DNA from: Alkaliphilus pronyensis
GTDB lineage: Bacteria > Bacillota > Clostridia > Peptostreptococcales > Natronincolaceae
Length of the DNA stretch: 42,258 bases
Assembly (NCBI RefSeq): GCF_009017275.1
Contig: NZ_WBZC01000061.1
Coordinates: 1 to 42,258 of the forward strand
Direction of reading: 5' to 3'
In this document: piece by piece, positions 9,354 through 17,630 of the stretch
How the letters are laid out: every line of letters begins with the position of its first letter
Position numbering within the stretch: the stretch's first letter is position 1
Translations under genes and position numbers: made by a program
Notes under the pieces: model-generated
Told to the model about the DNA's origin: nothing
Database searches by the model: none
The model's input: only the letters and a program-made list of their open reading frames with translations

Positions 9354-10859
9354 ATGGGTCAAAAGAAAGAACAATGGGGGAGTAGATGGGGCTTTATTTT
9401 GGCATCAATTGGTATGGCAATTGGAACAGGTAACATTTGGAGATTTCCACGAGTAGCAGCTGCAAATGGAGGAGGTCCATTTATAATTGCGTGGACTATT
9501 GCACTATTTGTATGGGCAATTCCATTACTAATGGGGGAAATGGTAATGGGAAAAAAGACAGGTTTAGGTACGATTGGTGCCTTCAGAGACTTTGTTGGTC
9601 GTAAGTACACCTGGATGGGAACATGGATTGCTGCAGTCTGTATTGGTATTATGTTTTATTATTCGGTGGTTATGGGTTGGTGCGTTAAATATTTTACATT
9701 AGCGGTAGGTGGAGCCTTTAAGTCTGAGCTTGATACTGTAGCAACACAGGCTATTTGGAATACCTTTACTACAACACCTTCTCAAACTATACTATTTCAC
9801 TTAATTTCAATAACTATAGCTGGATTCATTATTTACAGAGGTGTTTCAGCAGGTATTGAAAAGGCAAGCAAAATAATGATACCTACCTTATTTGTTCTAT
9901 TAATTATAGCTGTTATTAGATCTCTTACTTTAGAAGGAGCATTACAAGGCTTAGAGTACTTGTTTAGTCCAAAGCTAGAAATGCTTGCAGAGCCAAAAAT
10001 TTGGCTGGAGGCCTTTACGCAAGCAGCTTGGTCTACTGGGGCTGGCTGGGGCTTTATAATAACCTATTCTGTTTATACAAGTCATAAGGAGGATATAGCA
10101 GGAAACTGTATGATTATGGGAATGGGGGATCATATAGGAGCTTTAGTTGCAGGTATGACAGTATTACCAGCTATATTTGCCCTTTCTCCAACACAAGAAA
10201 TAGCTAACCAAGCCTTAACTTCAAACCATACTGGACTTACCTTTATTTATTTAGCACAACTGTTTACTAAAATGCCTGCAGGTGGCCTTCTTGCAGCGGT
10301 ATTTTTCTTAGCCATGGCTATAGCGGCATTATCATCTCTACTACCAATGATTGAGGTAGGAGTAAGAAATTTTATGGATGCAGGAATGACAAGGAAAAAG
10401 GCTACTACTTATATATTAGTTTTAGGTTTTCTATTTGGTATCCCCTCTGCCTATAGTCTTAATTTCTTAGATAATCAAGACTGGGTTTGGGGTGTAGGAT
10501 TACTGGTTAGTGGCTTGTTTGTTGCCTTTGCTTTAATAAAATATGGAATAGAAAAGGCCAGATCAAAGGAAATCAATACCCAGTGGGCTGATTTTAAAGT
10601 AGGTAAATGGTGGAATTGGTGTATAGGATTATTCCCTGTCTTCTTTGTTTGGGTAACTGGCTGGTGGTTTATTCAGGCTATAAGCTGGTATCCAGACAAT
10701 TGGTGGCATCCATTTGAGGTGTTTAGCGCTGGCACCATTATATTCCAGTGGGCTATATTAATAGTTATTGCATTATTAACAAATAACTGGCTTGCAGATA
10801 AAATTGGCAAGGGAAGATATTCAGAAAATAATATATATGATGCTTTAGAAAACAAGTAA
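9354..10859 (+). CDS. Sodium-dependent amino-acid transporter (NSS family)
   Basis: This 501-residue protein has about 12 membrane segments. The N-terminal ASIGMAIGTGNIWRFPR is the hallmark unwound TM1 sodium/substrate site of neurotransmitter:sodium symporters (LeuT fold), followed by NGGGPFIIAW. Bacterial members import amino acids such as methionine, alanine, leucine or tryptophan. A tiny gene right behind it encodes a MetS-like partner, pointing to a MetPS-type two-component symporter. Its place in a catabolic operon suggests it imports the amino acid that the downstream dehydrogenase oxidises. AGGAGG precedes the ATG. Confidence 0.93.
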   Translation: MGQKKEQWGSRWGFILASIGMAIGTGNIWRFPRVAAANGGGPFIIAWTIALFVWAIPLLMGEMVMGKKTGLGTIGAFRDFVGRKYTWMGTWIAAVCIGIMFYYSVVMGWCVKYFTLAVGGAFKSELDTVATQAIWNTFTTTPSQTILFHLISITIAGFIIYRGVSAGIEKASKIMIPTLFVLLIIAVIRSLTLEGALQGLEYLFSPKLEMLAEPKIWLEAFTQAAWSTGAGWGFIITYSVYTSHKEDIAGNCMIMGMGDHIGALVAGMTVLPAIFALSPTQEIANQALTSNHTGLTFIYLAQLFTKMPAGGLLAAVFFLAMAIAALSSLLPMIEVGVRNFMDAGMTRKKATTYILVLGFLFGIPSAYSLNFLDNQDWVWGVGLLVSGLFVAFALIKYGIEKARSKEINTQWADFKVGKWWNWCIGLFPVFFVWVTGWWFIQAISWYPDNWWHPFEVFSAGTIIFQWAILIVIALLTNNWLADKIGKGRYSENNIYDALENK

Positions 10860-10873
10860 AAGGAGGCTATAAT

Positions 10874-10978
10874 ATGTCAGGTTCTTCTATAGTAATGATG
10901 ATTATAATCCTTGGTTTTTATATAGGTGGTTTTCTTATTTTGGTAAACAAGGCATTTGGAAACAAAAAAGCTCAATAG
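10874..10978 (+). CDS. MetS-like small subunit of NSS transporter
   Basis: This 34-residue single-span membrane peptide begins MSGSSIVMMIIILGFYIGGF and ends in a lysine-rich tail. Small subunits of this type (MetS family) pair with NSS symporters such as MetP. AGGAGG lies 7 bases upstream of the ATG, and the gene begins 15 bases after the transporter stop. The size, sequence character and position together make this assignment firm. Confidence 0.85.
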   Translation: MSGSSIVMMIIILGFYIGGFLILVNKAFGNKKAQ

Positions 10979-11113
10979 GTATTAATGAGAAATTAAAGAG
11001 GTTTTGTGGCAATACAAGGGTGCTAAATTTATTAATAAATTAGAAATGAATTTTACTAATTGGATTCTCCTGTCTTAGGAGAATCCAAATATAAGTCAAC
11101 AGGAGGTGTGTTA

Positions 11114-11419
11114 ATGAGAATTTTTAAGCATCCAATTTTGAATTTTGAAAGGAAAAGGTTGGTTACCTTCACCTTTAACAACAAAACTATTGAAGGCTAT
11201 GAAGGAGAAACCATTGCGGCAGCGTTACATGCTGCTGGTATTAAGACGTTAAGCCATAGTAGCGAGAAGCATCGTCCAAGAGGTCTATTCTGTGCAATAG
11301 GTAATTGTTCTTCCTGCTTAATGGAGGTAAACGGTGAAGCAAATGTAAGAATTTGTGTTGAGGAGGTAAAAGAAGGCTTGATTATACGAACTCAAACAGG
11401 AAAGGGTGATTTAGTATGA
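11114..11419 (+). CDS. (2Fe-2S) subunit, HcnA-like
   Basis: This 101-residue plant-type ferredoxin-like subunit resembles HcnA and the small subunits of opine, hydroxyproline or sarcosine dehydrogenases. The cluster ligands are in CAIGNCSSC plus RIC further on. The first part (TFTFNNKTIEGYEGETIAAAL) is the usual beta-grasp start. The ATG at 11114 is chosen for its AGGAGG 7 bases upstream. Its stop overlaps the next start by four bases (ATGA), so it is translationally coupled to the flavoprotein gene. It probably relays electrons within the dehydrogenase complex. Confidence 0.85.
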   Translation: MRIFKHPILNFERKRLVTFTFNNKTIEGYEGETIAAALHAAGIKTLSHSSEKHRPRGLFCAIGNCSSCLMEVNGEANVRICVEEVKEGLIIRTQTGKGDLV

Positions 11420-12525
11420 TACCCGTTGAAATCCTAGTTATTGGCGGCGGTCCAGCAGGGCTTTGTGCAGCAGTTCAAGCAGCAGAAATGGGGAGTAAGG
11501 TCTTAATTGTAGATAGAAATAACACCTTAGGTGGTCAGTTAGTAAAGCAAACACATATGTTTTTTGGATCAGAAAAACAGTATGCCTCTACAAGGGGCTT
11601 TGATATCGCCAATATTTTATTAGATAAAATTGATAAGATGAAAAATGTTGAAATTATGAGAAAGGCTACTGTATTAGCTATTTATGAGGATGGAGTTGTC
11701 TCCTTAGAACACAAGGATAAATATATAAAGATTAAGCCAAAGGCAATTGTAGTAGCTACAGGTGCAAGCGAAAAGAACCTAGCATTTCCTAACAACGATC
11801 TACCAGGTATTTATGGTGCAGGAGCAGTACAAACCTTGATGAATGAATATGGTGTAAAGCCAGGGAATAGAGTACTAATGATTGGAGCAGGTAACATAGG
11901 CTTAATTGTAAGCTACCAACTAATTCAAGCAGGTGTAAGGGTAGAAGCAATTGTAGAAGCTGCACCTACAATAGGTGGATACTTAGTTCATGCTTCTAAG
12001 GTTAGAAGAATGGGTGTCCCTATTTTAACAGGCTATTCCATTAAGGAAGCCTATGGCACTGATTCACTGGAGTCAGCTGCAATATGGAAATTAGACGAAA
12101 ACTGGAGGGGTATACCAGGTACTGAAAAGAAGCTTAATGTTGATGTAATTTGCATATCAGTAGGACTATCACCACTTTCAGAGCTTTTATGGCAAGCAGG
12201 CTGTCAAATGAAATATATTCATGAGCTAGGGGGATTTGTACCAGTAAGGGATACCAATTTACATTCCTCTGTTAAGGGCTTGTTTGTTGCGGGAGATGTT
12301 GCAGGCGTTGAAGAAGCAAGTAGCGCAATGGTTGAGGGATACATAGCAGGTATGTCTGCAGCAGCCTATTTAGGCTATAAGCTCTACAATATGAAGTTAG
12401 TAAAGGAGGATTTAATGAATCAGCTTGATTCATTAAGGCATGGTCCAGTAGGTGAAAAAATAAGAAGGGGTATTTCTAATTTAACAATAGAGCATGAAGC
12501 TGCTGCTTCAGTAGATGCTTTGTAA
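11416..12525 (+). CDS. FAD/NAD-dependent dehydrogenase subunit, HcnB-like
   Basis: This 369-residue pyridine-nucleotide-disulfide-type flavoprotein has an N-terminal FAD site (VIGGGPAGLCAAVQAAEMG), a second Rossmann motif for NAD(P) or a second flavin (MIGAGNIGLIVSY), and VAGDVAGVEEAS near the C-terminus. HcnB and opine-oxidase A homologues usually carry a C-terminal BFD-type [2Fe-2S] domain. Here that domain is absent and appears as a separate gene at 13035. It overlaps the [2Fe-2S] gene by four bases. The substrate of the complex cannot be read from sequence. Confidence 0.87.
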   Translation: MIPVEILVIGGGPAGLCAAVQAAEMGSKVLIVDRNNTLGGQLVKQTHMFFGSEKQYASTRGFDIANILLDKIDKMKNVEIMRKATVLAIYEDGVVSLEHKDKYIKIKPKAIVVATGASEKNLAFPNNDLPGIYGAGAVQTLMNEYGVKPGNRVLMIGAGNIGLIVSYQLIQAGVRVEAIVEAAPTIGGYLVHASKVRRMGVPILTGYSIKEAYGTDSLESAAIWKLDENWRGIPGTEKKLNVDVICISVGLSPLSELLWQAGCQMKYIHELGGFVPVRDTNLHSSVKGLFVAGDVAGVEEASSAMVEGYIAGMSAAAYLGYKLYNMKLVKEDLMNQLDSLRHGPVGEKIRRGISNLTIEHEAAASVDAL

Positions 12526-12540
12526 AGGAAGGGAGGACTA

Positions 12541-13032
12541 ATGATGTTAGATGCTACAGGTATACCTACTAAAGAAGACCTAGAAAGGGTTTTTCCAACT
12601 GAAGAAAGACTAATGCAGGGGCCCACTGTTATTGTTGAGTGTTATCAAAATATACCCTGTAATCCTTGCTATACAGTTTGTAGAACTGGTGCTATAAAGG
12701 AGTTTGCAGACATAAATGACCTACCTACTGTAGACCATAGCTTATGTAATGGCTGTAGCCTATGTGTTAGCAATTGTCCTGGCTTAGCTATTAGCATATT
12801 AGATATGACATATTCTGAAGATGAAGCATTACTAAAAATACCCTATGAGCTAATACCTCTTCCAAAGCCGAATCAAATTGTAAAGGGATTAGATAGAGAA
12901 GGGGTAGAGGTTACAGATGTAAAGGTCATTAAGGTTATAGATAGTAAAGCCTTAGATAAAACACCAATAATCGCTATAGCAGTAAAAAAGCAATATGCCA
13001 AAATAATTAGAAGCATTAGATTGGAGGAATAG
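12541..13032 (+). CDS. Two-cluster 4Fe-4S ferredoxin subunit of the dehydrogenase
   Basis: This 163-residue protein has a full CNGCSLCVSNCPG motif and a second cysteine group (IPCNPCYTVCRTG), so it can hold two iron-sulfur clusters. The C-terminal 80 residues lack cysteines and have the form of a beta-rich binding module. It lies between the HcnB-like flavoprotein and the BFD-like subunit in tight spacing, and probably wires the complex to ferredoxin. AGGGAGG lies 5 bases before the ATG. Confidence 0.85.
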   Translation: MMLDATGIPTKEDLERVFPTEERLMQGPTVIVECYQNIPCNPCYTVCRTGAIKEFADINDLPTVDHSLCNGCSLCVSNCPGLAISILDMTYSEDEALLKIPYELIPLPKPNQIVKGLDREGVEVTDVKVIKVIDSKALDKTPIIAIAVKKQYAKIIRSIRLEE

Positions 13033-13034
13033 GT

Positions 13035-13328
13035 ATGAAGGAGAGCATTATCATTTGTCGTTGCTCCGATTTAACCCAACAGGATATAAGAGATCTTATT
13101 AATGAAGGTTATACAACCTTTGACGAAATTAAAAGAATAAGTAGAGTGGGTATGGGCCCATGTCAAGGTAGAACTTGTTTACCACTGGTATTAAAGGAAA
13201 TTTCTATAGCAATTGGAATACCTATGTCTGATTTATCTCCAGGGACCTTTAGACCTCCAGTAAAATCAATAAAGCTAGAAGCTCTTACAGAAGAGGCAAT
13301 CGAAGGTGGTGAAAGCTATCTTGAGTAA
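13035..13328 (+). CDS. BFD-like [2Fe-2S] protein
   Basis: This 97-residue protein has the bacterioferritin-associated-ferredoxin fold pattern: ICRCSDLTQQDIRDLI and, later, GMGPCQGRTC, which gives four cysteine ligands. In HcnB-type proteins this module is the fused C-terminus; here it is a free subunit. It begins two bases after the preceding stop, and its own end overlaps the next start, so it is an integral part of the same complex. Confidence 0.85.
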   Translation: MKESIIICRCSDLTQQDIRDLINEGYTTFDEIKRISRVGMGPCQGRTCLPLVLKEISIAIGIPMSDLSPGTFRPPVKSIKLEALTEEAIEGGESYLE

Positions 13329-14469
13329 AACAGCAGATGTTGTAATTATAGGAGGGGGTATCTCTGGCTGTACAATTGCCTATAACCTTGCTAAGAAAGG
13401 AGTAAAAAACATAGTTGTAGTTGAAAAATCATATTTGGCAAGTGGTGCAACAGGCAGATGTGGTGCTGGTATACGACAGCAATGGGGGACAGAAATGAAC
13501 TGCCGTATGGCTAAGTATTCCTGTGATGAATTTGAAAGGGCAAAGGAAGAATTACAATATGATGGTGATATTGAGTTTAAACAGGGTGGCTACCTAATAG
13601 TTTCCAGTACAGAAAAGGAGCATGAGCAGTTTAAAAAAAATGTAAAGCTACAAAATAGTCTAGGTATACCATCAAAGCTATTGAGACTTGATGAGGCAAA
13701 GGAAATAGTTCCCTTTTTAAATACAGAAGGCCTAGTAAGTGCAACCTTTTGTCAAAAAGATGGACATTTAAATCCCTTTCATACTACACAGGCCTATGCT
13801 AATGCTGCCAAAAGATTAGGTGCAGAAATATTAACCTTTACGGAGGTAACTGACATAATTGTTGAAGGTGGAAAGGTAAAGGCTGTTAAAACCACTAAAG
13901 GCGATATATCAACCAATATTGTTGTTAATGCTGCTGGTGGCTATGCTCAAATGATAGGAAAAATGGCTGGTGTAGAATTACCCTTGTTCTCAGAAAGACA
14001 TCAAATATTAGTAACCGAACCATTAGAACCAATTTTAGACCCAATGGTAATGTCCTTTTCACTTAATTTGTATTGTCAGCAGGTTCCCCATGGTGGCTTT
14101 ATAATGGGAAGAGGAGACGAAGGAGAACCTAGAGACTTAAGGATAACTTCAGGCTGGCATTTTGTTGAAGAAATGTCTAAAACCATAACGAAGCTGCTTC
14201 CTCCTTTAAAGAATGCAAGGTTTTTAAGGCAATGGGCTGGGCTTTACAATATGTCACCTGATCGACAGCCTATATATGGGCCTGTCAATGAGGTGGAAGG
14301 CTTCTATTTGGCAGTTGGCTATAGTGGACATGGATTTATGCTTGGACCAGCAACAGGCAGAGTGATTGCAGAATCAATTTTAGGGGAGGAAACAACTTTA
14401 CCAATTGATATGCTAAACCTTGATAGATTTAAAGAAGGAAAACTCATATTTGAGCCTTCAGTGGTTTAA
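13321..14469 (+). CDS. FAD-dependent amine/amino-acid dehydrogenase, HcnC/DAO family
   Basis: This 382-residue D-amino-acid-oxidase-fold flavoprotein resembles HcnC, sarcosine oxidase beta and hydroxyproline dehydrogenase. It shows the FAD motif VVIIGGGISGCTIAYNLAKKG, the SGATGRCGAGIRQQWG loop and GYSGHGFMLGPATGR near the C-terminus. The TTG at 13321 is taken as start because GGTGGTG lies about 9 bases upstream and the protein then begins in the usual place; GTG codons at 13306 and 13309 are alternatives. It overlaps the BFD-like gene by 8 bases. It is likely the substrate-oxidising subunit, acting on an amino or imino acid. Confidence 0.88.
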   Translation: MSKTADVVIIGGGISGCTIAYNLAKKGVKNIVVVEKSYLASGATGRCGAGIRQQWGTEMNCRMAKYSCDEFERAKEELQYDGDIEFKQGGYLIVSSTEKEHEQFKKNVKLQNSLGIPSKLLRLDEAKEIVPFLNTEGLVSATFCQKDGHLNPFHTTQAYANAAKRLGAEILTFTEVTDIIVEGGKVKAVKTTKGDISTNIVVNAAGGYAQMIGKMAGVELPLFSERHQILVTEPLEPILDPMVMSFSLNLYCQQVPHGGFIMGRGDEGEPRDLRITSGWHFVEEMSKTITKLLPPLKNARFLRQWAGLYNMSPDRQPIYGPVNEVEGFYLAVGYSGHGFMLGPATGRVIAESILGEETTLPIDMLNLDRFKEGKLIFEPSVV

Positions 14470-14498
14470 TACTATAATAGCGAAGGTGGGTTAAGACT

Positions 14499-14903
14499 AT
14501 GAAAATTCTTGTTAAAAATGACGACCTATGTATTGGCTGCGGAGCCTGTGAAGAGGTATGCTCTACAGCTTATTTCAAGGAGAACAACATTGAAAAATCC
14601 TGTATTCAAGTTGAAAAGGGTGAAGATAACAAGATTAATGTATGTAATCAATGTGGTGTCTGTATTGATATATGTCCTGTAATGGTAATAGGCAGAAATA
14701 AAAGTGGTGTAGTTAGAATAAATAAAAGGGATTGCGTTGGTTGCTTTATGTGTGTGGGTTTTTGTCCTGAGCTTTCTATGAGACAGCATGACGACTATAT
14801 AGAACCCTTTAAATGTGTAGCATGTGGACTTTGTGCAAGAAAATGTCCAACTGCAGCAATAGCAATAGAGGATGTTGAAAAGGAAGGAAAAGAAAAATTA
14901 TAA
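14499..14903 (+). CDS. Ferredoxin with four 4Fe-4S motifs (AOR partner)
   Basis: This 134-residue protein has four consecutive CxxCxxCxxxC motifs: CIGCGACEEVC, CNQCGVCIDIC, CVGCFMCVGFC and CVACGLCARKC. Sixteen cysteines in so short a chain indicate an electron wire. Proteins of this kind often sit beside aldehyde:ferredoxin oxidoreductases, and this one lies 55 bases before such a gene. It probably takes electrons from the tungsten enzyme, and perhaps from the flavin complex. Confidence 0.88.
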   Translation: MKILVKNDDLCIGCGACEEVCSTAYFKENNIEKSCIQVEKGEDNKINVCNQCGVCIDICPVMVIGRNKSGVVRINKRDCVGCFMCVGFCPELSMRQHDDYIEPFKCVACGLCARKCPTAAIAIEDVEKEGKEKL

Positions 14904-14958
14904 TGACTTATAGAAATGAGAGTATTAGCTTTCACTACTTTATGAAGGAGGCTTTAAT

Positions 14959-17115
14959 ATGGATGTAAAGGCTTTAAAGGCAGCACATAAGCTATTAGCA
15001 GAATATAAGTATGAGCCAGCTAAGCTAAAGAAGGGCTATACAGACAAAACCCTATATATAAATATAGGTGATAATAGAATTGAAGCTAAGGATGTTCCAG
15101 CTTCAATGAAGGAAAAGTTTATTGGTGGAAAAGGCTATGGACTTAAGTATCTATGGGATGCTACTACACCAGAAACTAAATGGAATGATCCAGAAAATGA
15201 AATAGTAATTGCAGGTGGACCATTATGTGGAATCACTCAATACCCTGGTGCTGGTAAATCATTGGTTGTAACAATTTCACCAATGACTGATATTCCCATT
15301 GACAGTAACGTAGGTGGCTACTTTGGTCCATACTTAAAGTTTTCCGGCTGGGACGCATTGGAGATTCAAGGTAAGGCTAAGGAGGACATTATAATTTACA
15401 TTGATGGTAATAACGGTGTTATAAGAATTGATGAAGCACCATTAGAGGCTATTGATGGTCATGTAGTATCTGAAGAGTTAACTGAGATGTATGCTGACTC
15501 AGAGGAGGATAAAAAGAATATATCAGTTATTTCTGCTGGTACAGCAGCAAACCATGCCAATATTGGTCTATTAAATTTTTCCTTCTATGATATAAGAAGA
15601 AGGGTAGCTAGACTAAAGCAGGCAGGTCGAGGTGGTATTGGTAGAGTACTAAGAGATAAAAAGATTAAAGCAATAGTTATTAAGTTTAAAGGTACAAAGG
15701 GGGACTTAAATAAGCCTGCAAATCAAAGCTTAATAAATAAGGCTGGTATTAAGCTCCATAAGCAAATACACGACTATGATGATGTTCAATGTAGAATGAG
15801 ACAAATAGGTACAGCAAACATTATAGAGGTAATGGATGAATATGATCTATTACCAACACATAACTATCAATATGGCAATCATCCAGATACCCATAAAATT
15901 GCATCTAATGTTTTTGTTGAAAAATACATTACTCAAGGTATGCCAGATGGCTGCTGGTTTGGTTGTTCACTTTCATGTGCAAAGGCAGCAGATAATTTTG
16001 AGTTAAAAACAGGCTCCTATAAAGGACATAAGGTTACAATAGATGGACCAGAATACGAAAATGCAGCTGGATTAGGCTCAAACTGTGGAATTTTTGATCC
16101 AGAAATGATACTAGAAGCTAATTTCTATTGTGATACCTACGGAGTTGACACTATTTCCTTCGGTACAATTTGTGCCTTTGCAATGGAATGCTATGAAAGA
16201 GGAATAATTAATAAAGAAATAACAGGTGGATTAGAGCTTAAATTTGGAAATGCAATAGCTCAATTAGAACTACTACATCAAATGTCAAGGGGAGAGGGCT
16301 TTGGAGCACTTATAGGTCTTGGAGTTAAGCAGCTAAAAAGAATTTTTGTTGAAGAACATGGTGCTGACCCAGACTTCCTAAATGATATTGGAATGGAGCA
16401 AAAAGGTCTTGAGGTATCAGAATATCTACCTAAGGAATCCTTAGCTCAACAGGGAGGGTATGGACTTACCAATAAAGGACCACAGCATGATGAAGCTTGG
16501 TTAATATTTATGGATATGGTAAATAATCAAATTCCAACCTTTGAAGACAAAGCAGAGGCCCTGCATTATTTCCCAATGTTTAGAACCTGGTTTGGCTTAA
16601 TGGGTCTATGTAAGCTTCCCTGGAATGATACCTCCCCACCAGATAATCACTTAACAGATGAGCCTGCAAAAATGCCAGAGCATGTTCAGCATTATGTAAA
16701 CATCTATAATGGCGTTACTGGTAGTAATATCGATAAGGATGAATTAATACTGCAATCGGAAAGAATATATAATTTCCAAAGAATATTTAATATAAGAAGA
16801 GGAAAAGGTCTAAGAAAGCATGATGCAATGCCATACAGAGCAATAGGCCCAGTTACATTTGAGGAGTATGAATCACGTAAGGAAAGGTACGATCAACAAT
16901 TAAAGGATTTACTAGACTATAACCCCGAAGGGAAAACAACAGAAGAAAAAATAAAAATAATGAGGGAGTACAGATTAAATCAATATGAGCTTTTAACGGA
17001 TGCGGTATATAAAAGAAGAGGTTGGACTCCAAATGGAGTGCCTACCATAGAGCACCTAAGTAAAATTGGAATGGAGTTACCAGAGCTTGTAGAGGTAGTT
17101 AAAAACCATATTTAG
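14959..17115 (+). CDS. aor: Aldehyde:ferredoxin oxidoreductase family protein
   Basis: This 718-residue protein is longer than the roughly 600 residues of classical AOR. It is a tungsten/molybdenum pterin enzyme expected to oxidise aldehydes to acids with ferredoxin as acceptor. Visible are the N-terminal pterin-binding region (GGKGYGLKYLWD, GGPLCGITQYPGAGKS), the cluster ligands in CWFGCSLSC (C-x3-C-x3-C, against C-x2-C-x3-C in classical AOR) and a later cysteine in MGLCKLPWND. A ferredoxin gene precedes it and a sulfur-carrier gene for pterin-cofactor assembly follows. The substrate is not determinable; an amino-acid-derived aldehyde is the best guess. Confidence 0.9.
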   Translation: MDVKALKAAHKLLAEYKYEPAKLKKGYTDKTLYINIGDNRIEAKDVPASMKEKFIGGKGYGLKYLWDATTPETKWNDPENEIVIAGGPLCGITQYPGAGKSLVVTISPMTDIPIDSNVGGYFGPYLKFSGWDALEIQGKAKEDIIIYIDGNNGVIRIDEAPLEAIDGHVVSEELTEMYADSEEDKKNISVISAGTAANHANIGLLNFSFYDIRRRVARLKQAGRGGIGRVLRDKKIKAIVIKFKGTKGDLNKPANQSLINKAGIKLHKQIHDYDDVQCRMRQIGTANIIEVMDEYDLLPTHNYQYGNHPDTHKIASNVFVEKYITQGMPDGCWFGCSLSCAKAADNFELKTGSYKGHKVTIDGPEYENAAGLGSNCGIFDPEMILEANFYCDTYGVDTISFGTICAFAMECYERGIINKEITGGLELKFGNAIAQLELLHQMSRGEGFGALIGLGVKQLKRIFVEEHGADPDFLNDIGMEQKGLEVSEYLPKESLAQQGGYGLTNKGPQHDEAWLIFMDMVNNQIPTFEDKAEALHYFPMFRTWFGLMGLCKLPWNDTSPPDNHLTDEPAKMPEHVQHYVNIYNGVTGSNIDKDELILQSERIYNFQRIFNIRRGKGLRKHDAMPYRAIGPVTFEEYESRKERYDQQLKDLLDYNPEGKTTEEKIKIMREYRLNQYELLTDAVYKRRGWTPNGVPTIEHLSKIGMELPELVEVVKNHI

Positions 17116-17135
17116 AGATTAACTAAATTTTGAAT

Positions 17136-17163
17136 TAGGTGACGGGTATTATTACCCGTTACC
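17136..17163 (+). other. Hairpin between aor and the sulfur-carrier gene
   Basis: A 12-bp near-perfect stem (AGGTGACGGGTA/TACCCGTTACCT) with a 4-base loop lies in the 77-base gap. There is no T-run. It may stabilise the upstream mRNA 3' end or partly attenuate transcription into the small gene. Confidence 0.55.
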
Positions 17164-17192
17164 TTAATATCTAACTACTATGGAGGTTTGAT

Positions 17193-17390
17193 ATGATAAA
17201 GGTGAACTCAAAGGATTTCGAATGGGAGGAAGGACTTACTGTTCAGAAGCTATTAGATAAAAAGAAATACACCTTCCCCAAAATTTACGTTACTATAAAT
17301 GGAGAAATAGTCGAAAAAGAGGAATATGATATAACCTTAATTAAAGACGGAGACGATGTAAAGGTTATACATTTATTGGCAGGTGGATGA
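17193..17390 (+). CDS. ThiS/MoaD-like sulfur carrier protein
   Basis: This 65-residue ubiquitin-fold carrier ends in the Gly-Gly that is adenylated and thiocarboxylated (HLLAGG). The N-terminal MIKVNSKDFEWEEGLTVQKL matches the beta-grasp layout. Small GG-ending carriers next to AOR genes are usually involved in sulfur insertion during tungstopterin assembly. TGGAGG precedes the ATG. A ThiS role in thiamine synthesis is the alternative, but no thi genes are nearby. Confidence 0.85.
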   Translation: MIKVNSKDFEWEEGLTVQKLLDKKKYTFPKIYVTINGEIVEKEEYDITLIKDGDDVKVIHLLAGG

Positions 17391-17391
17391 T

Positions 17392-17421
17392 TAAAAGTAG
17401 AGCTTTTGATCTACTTTTTTT
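17392..17421 (+). terminator. Terminator ending the AOR operon
   Basis: A 9-bp stem AAAAGTAGA/TCTACTTTT with an 8-base loop and a run of seven or more T residues lies directly after the sulfur-carrier stop codon. Confidence 0.88.
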
Positions 17422-17522
17422 GATATTTTTAAACTATATACCTTGTTGTAGCAAGTATTACTTTACATAAATAGATTATGTAAACTAAATCCGCTAATTA
17501 ATCAATACTATATTAAATTATA

Positions 17523-17550
17523 ACTCAGAGGCGTTACTAATACTTCCGCT
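17523..17550 (-). repeat. 28-bp dispersed repeat, copy 2
   Basis: This is the inverted partner of the element at 531-558, sharing the exact core GGCGTTACTAA (reverse complement TTAGTAACGCC). It lies about 80 bases before the next start codon. Confidence 0.45.
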
Positions 17551-17630
17551 TATTAACTGGAGTTAAGTTTTCTTTATTGCATGTTTTACTTAATAAATAT
17601 ATACTATATTATAGTTGAGGAGGTAATAAT

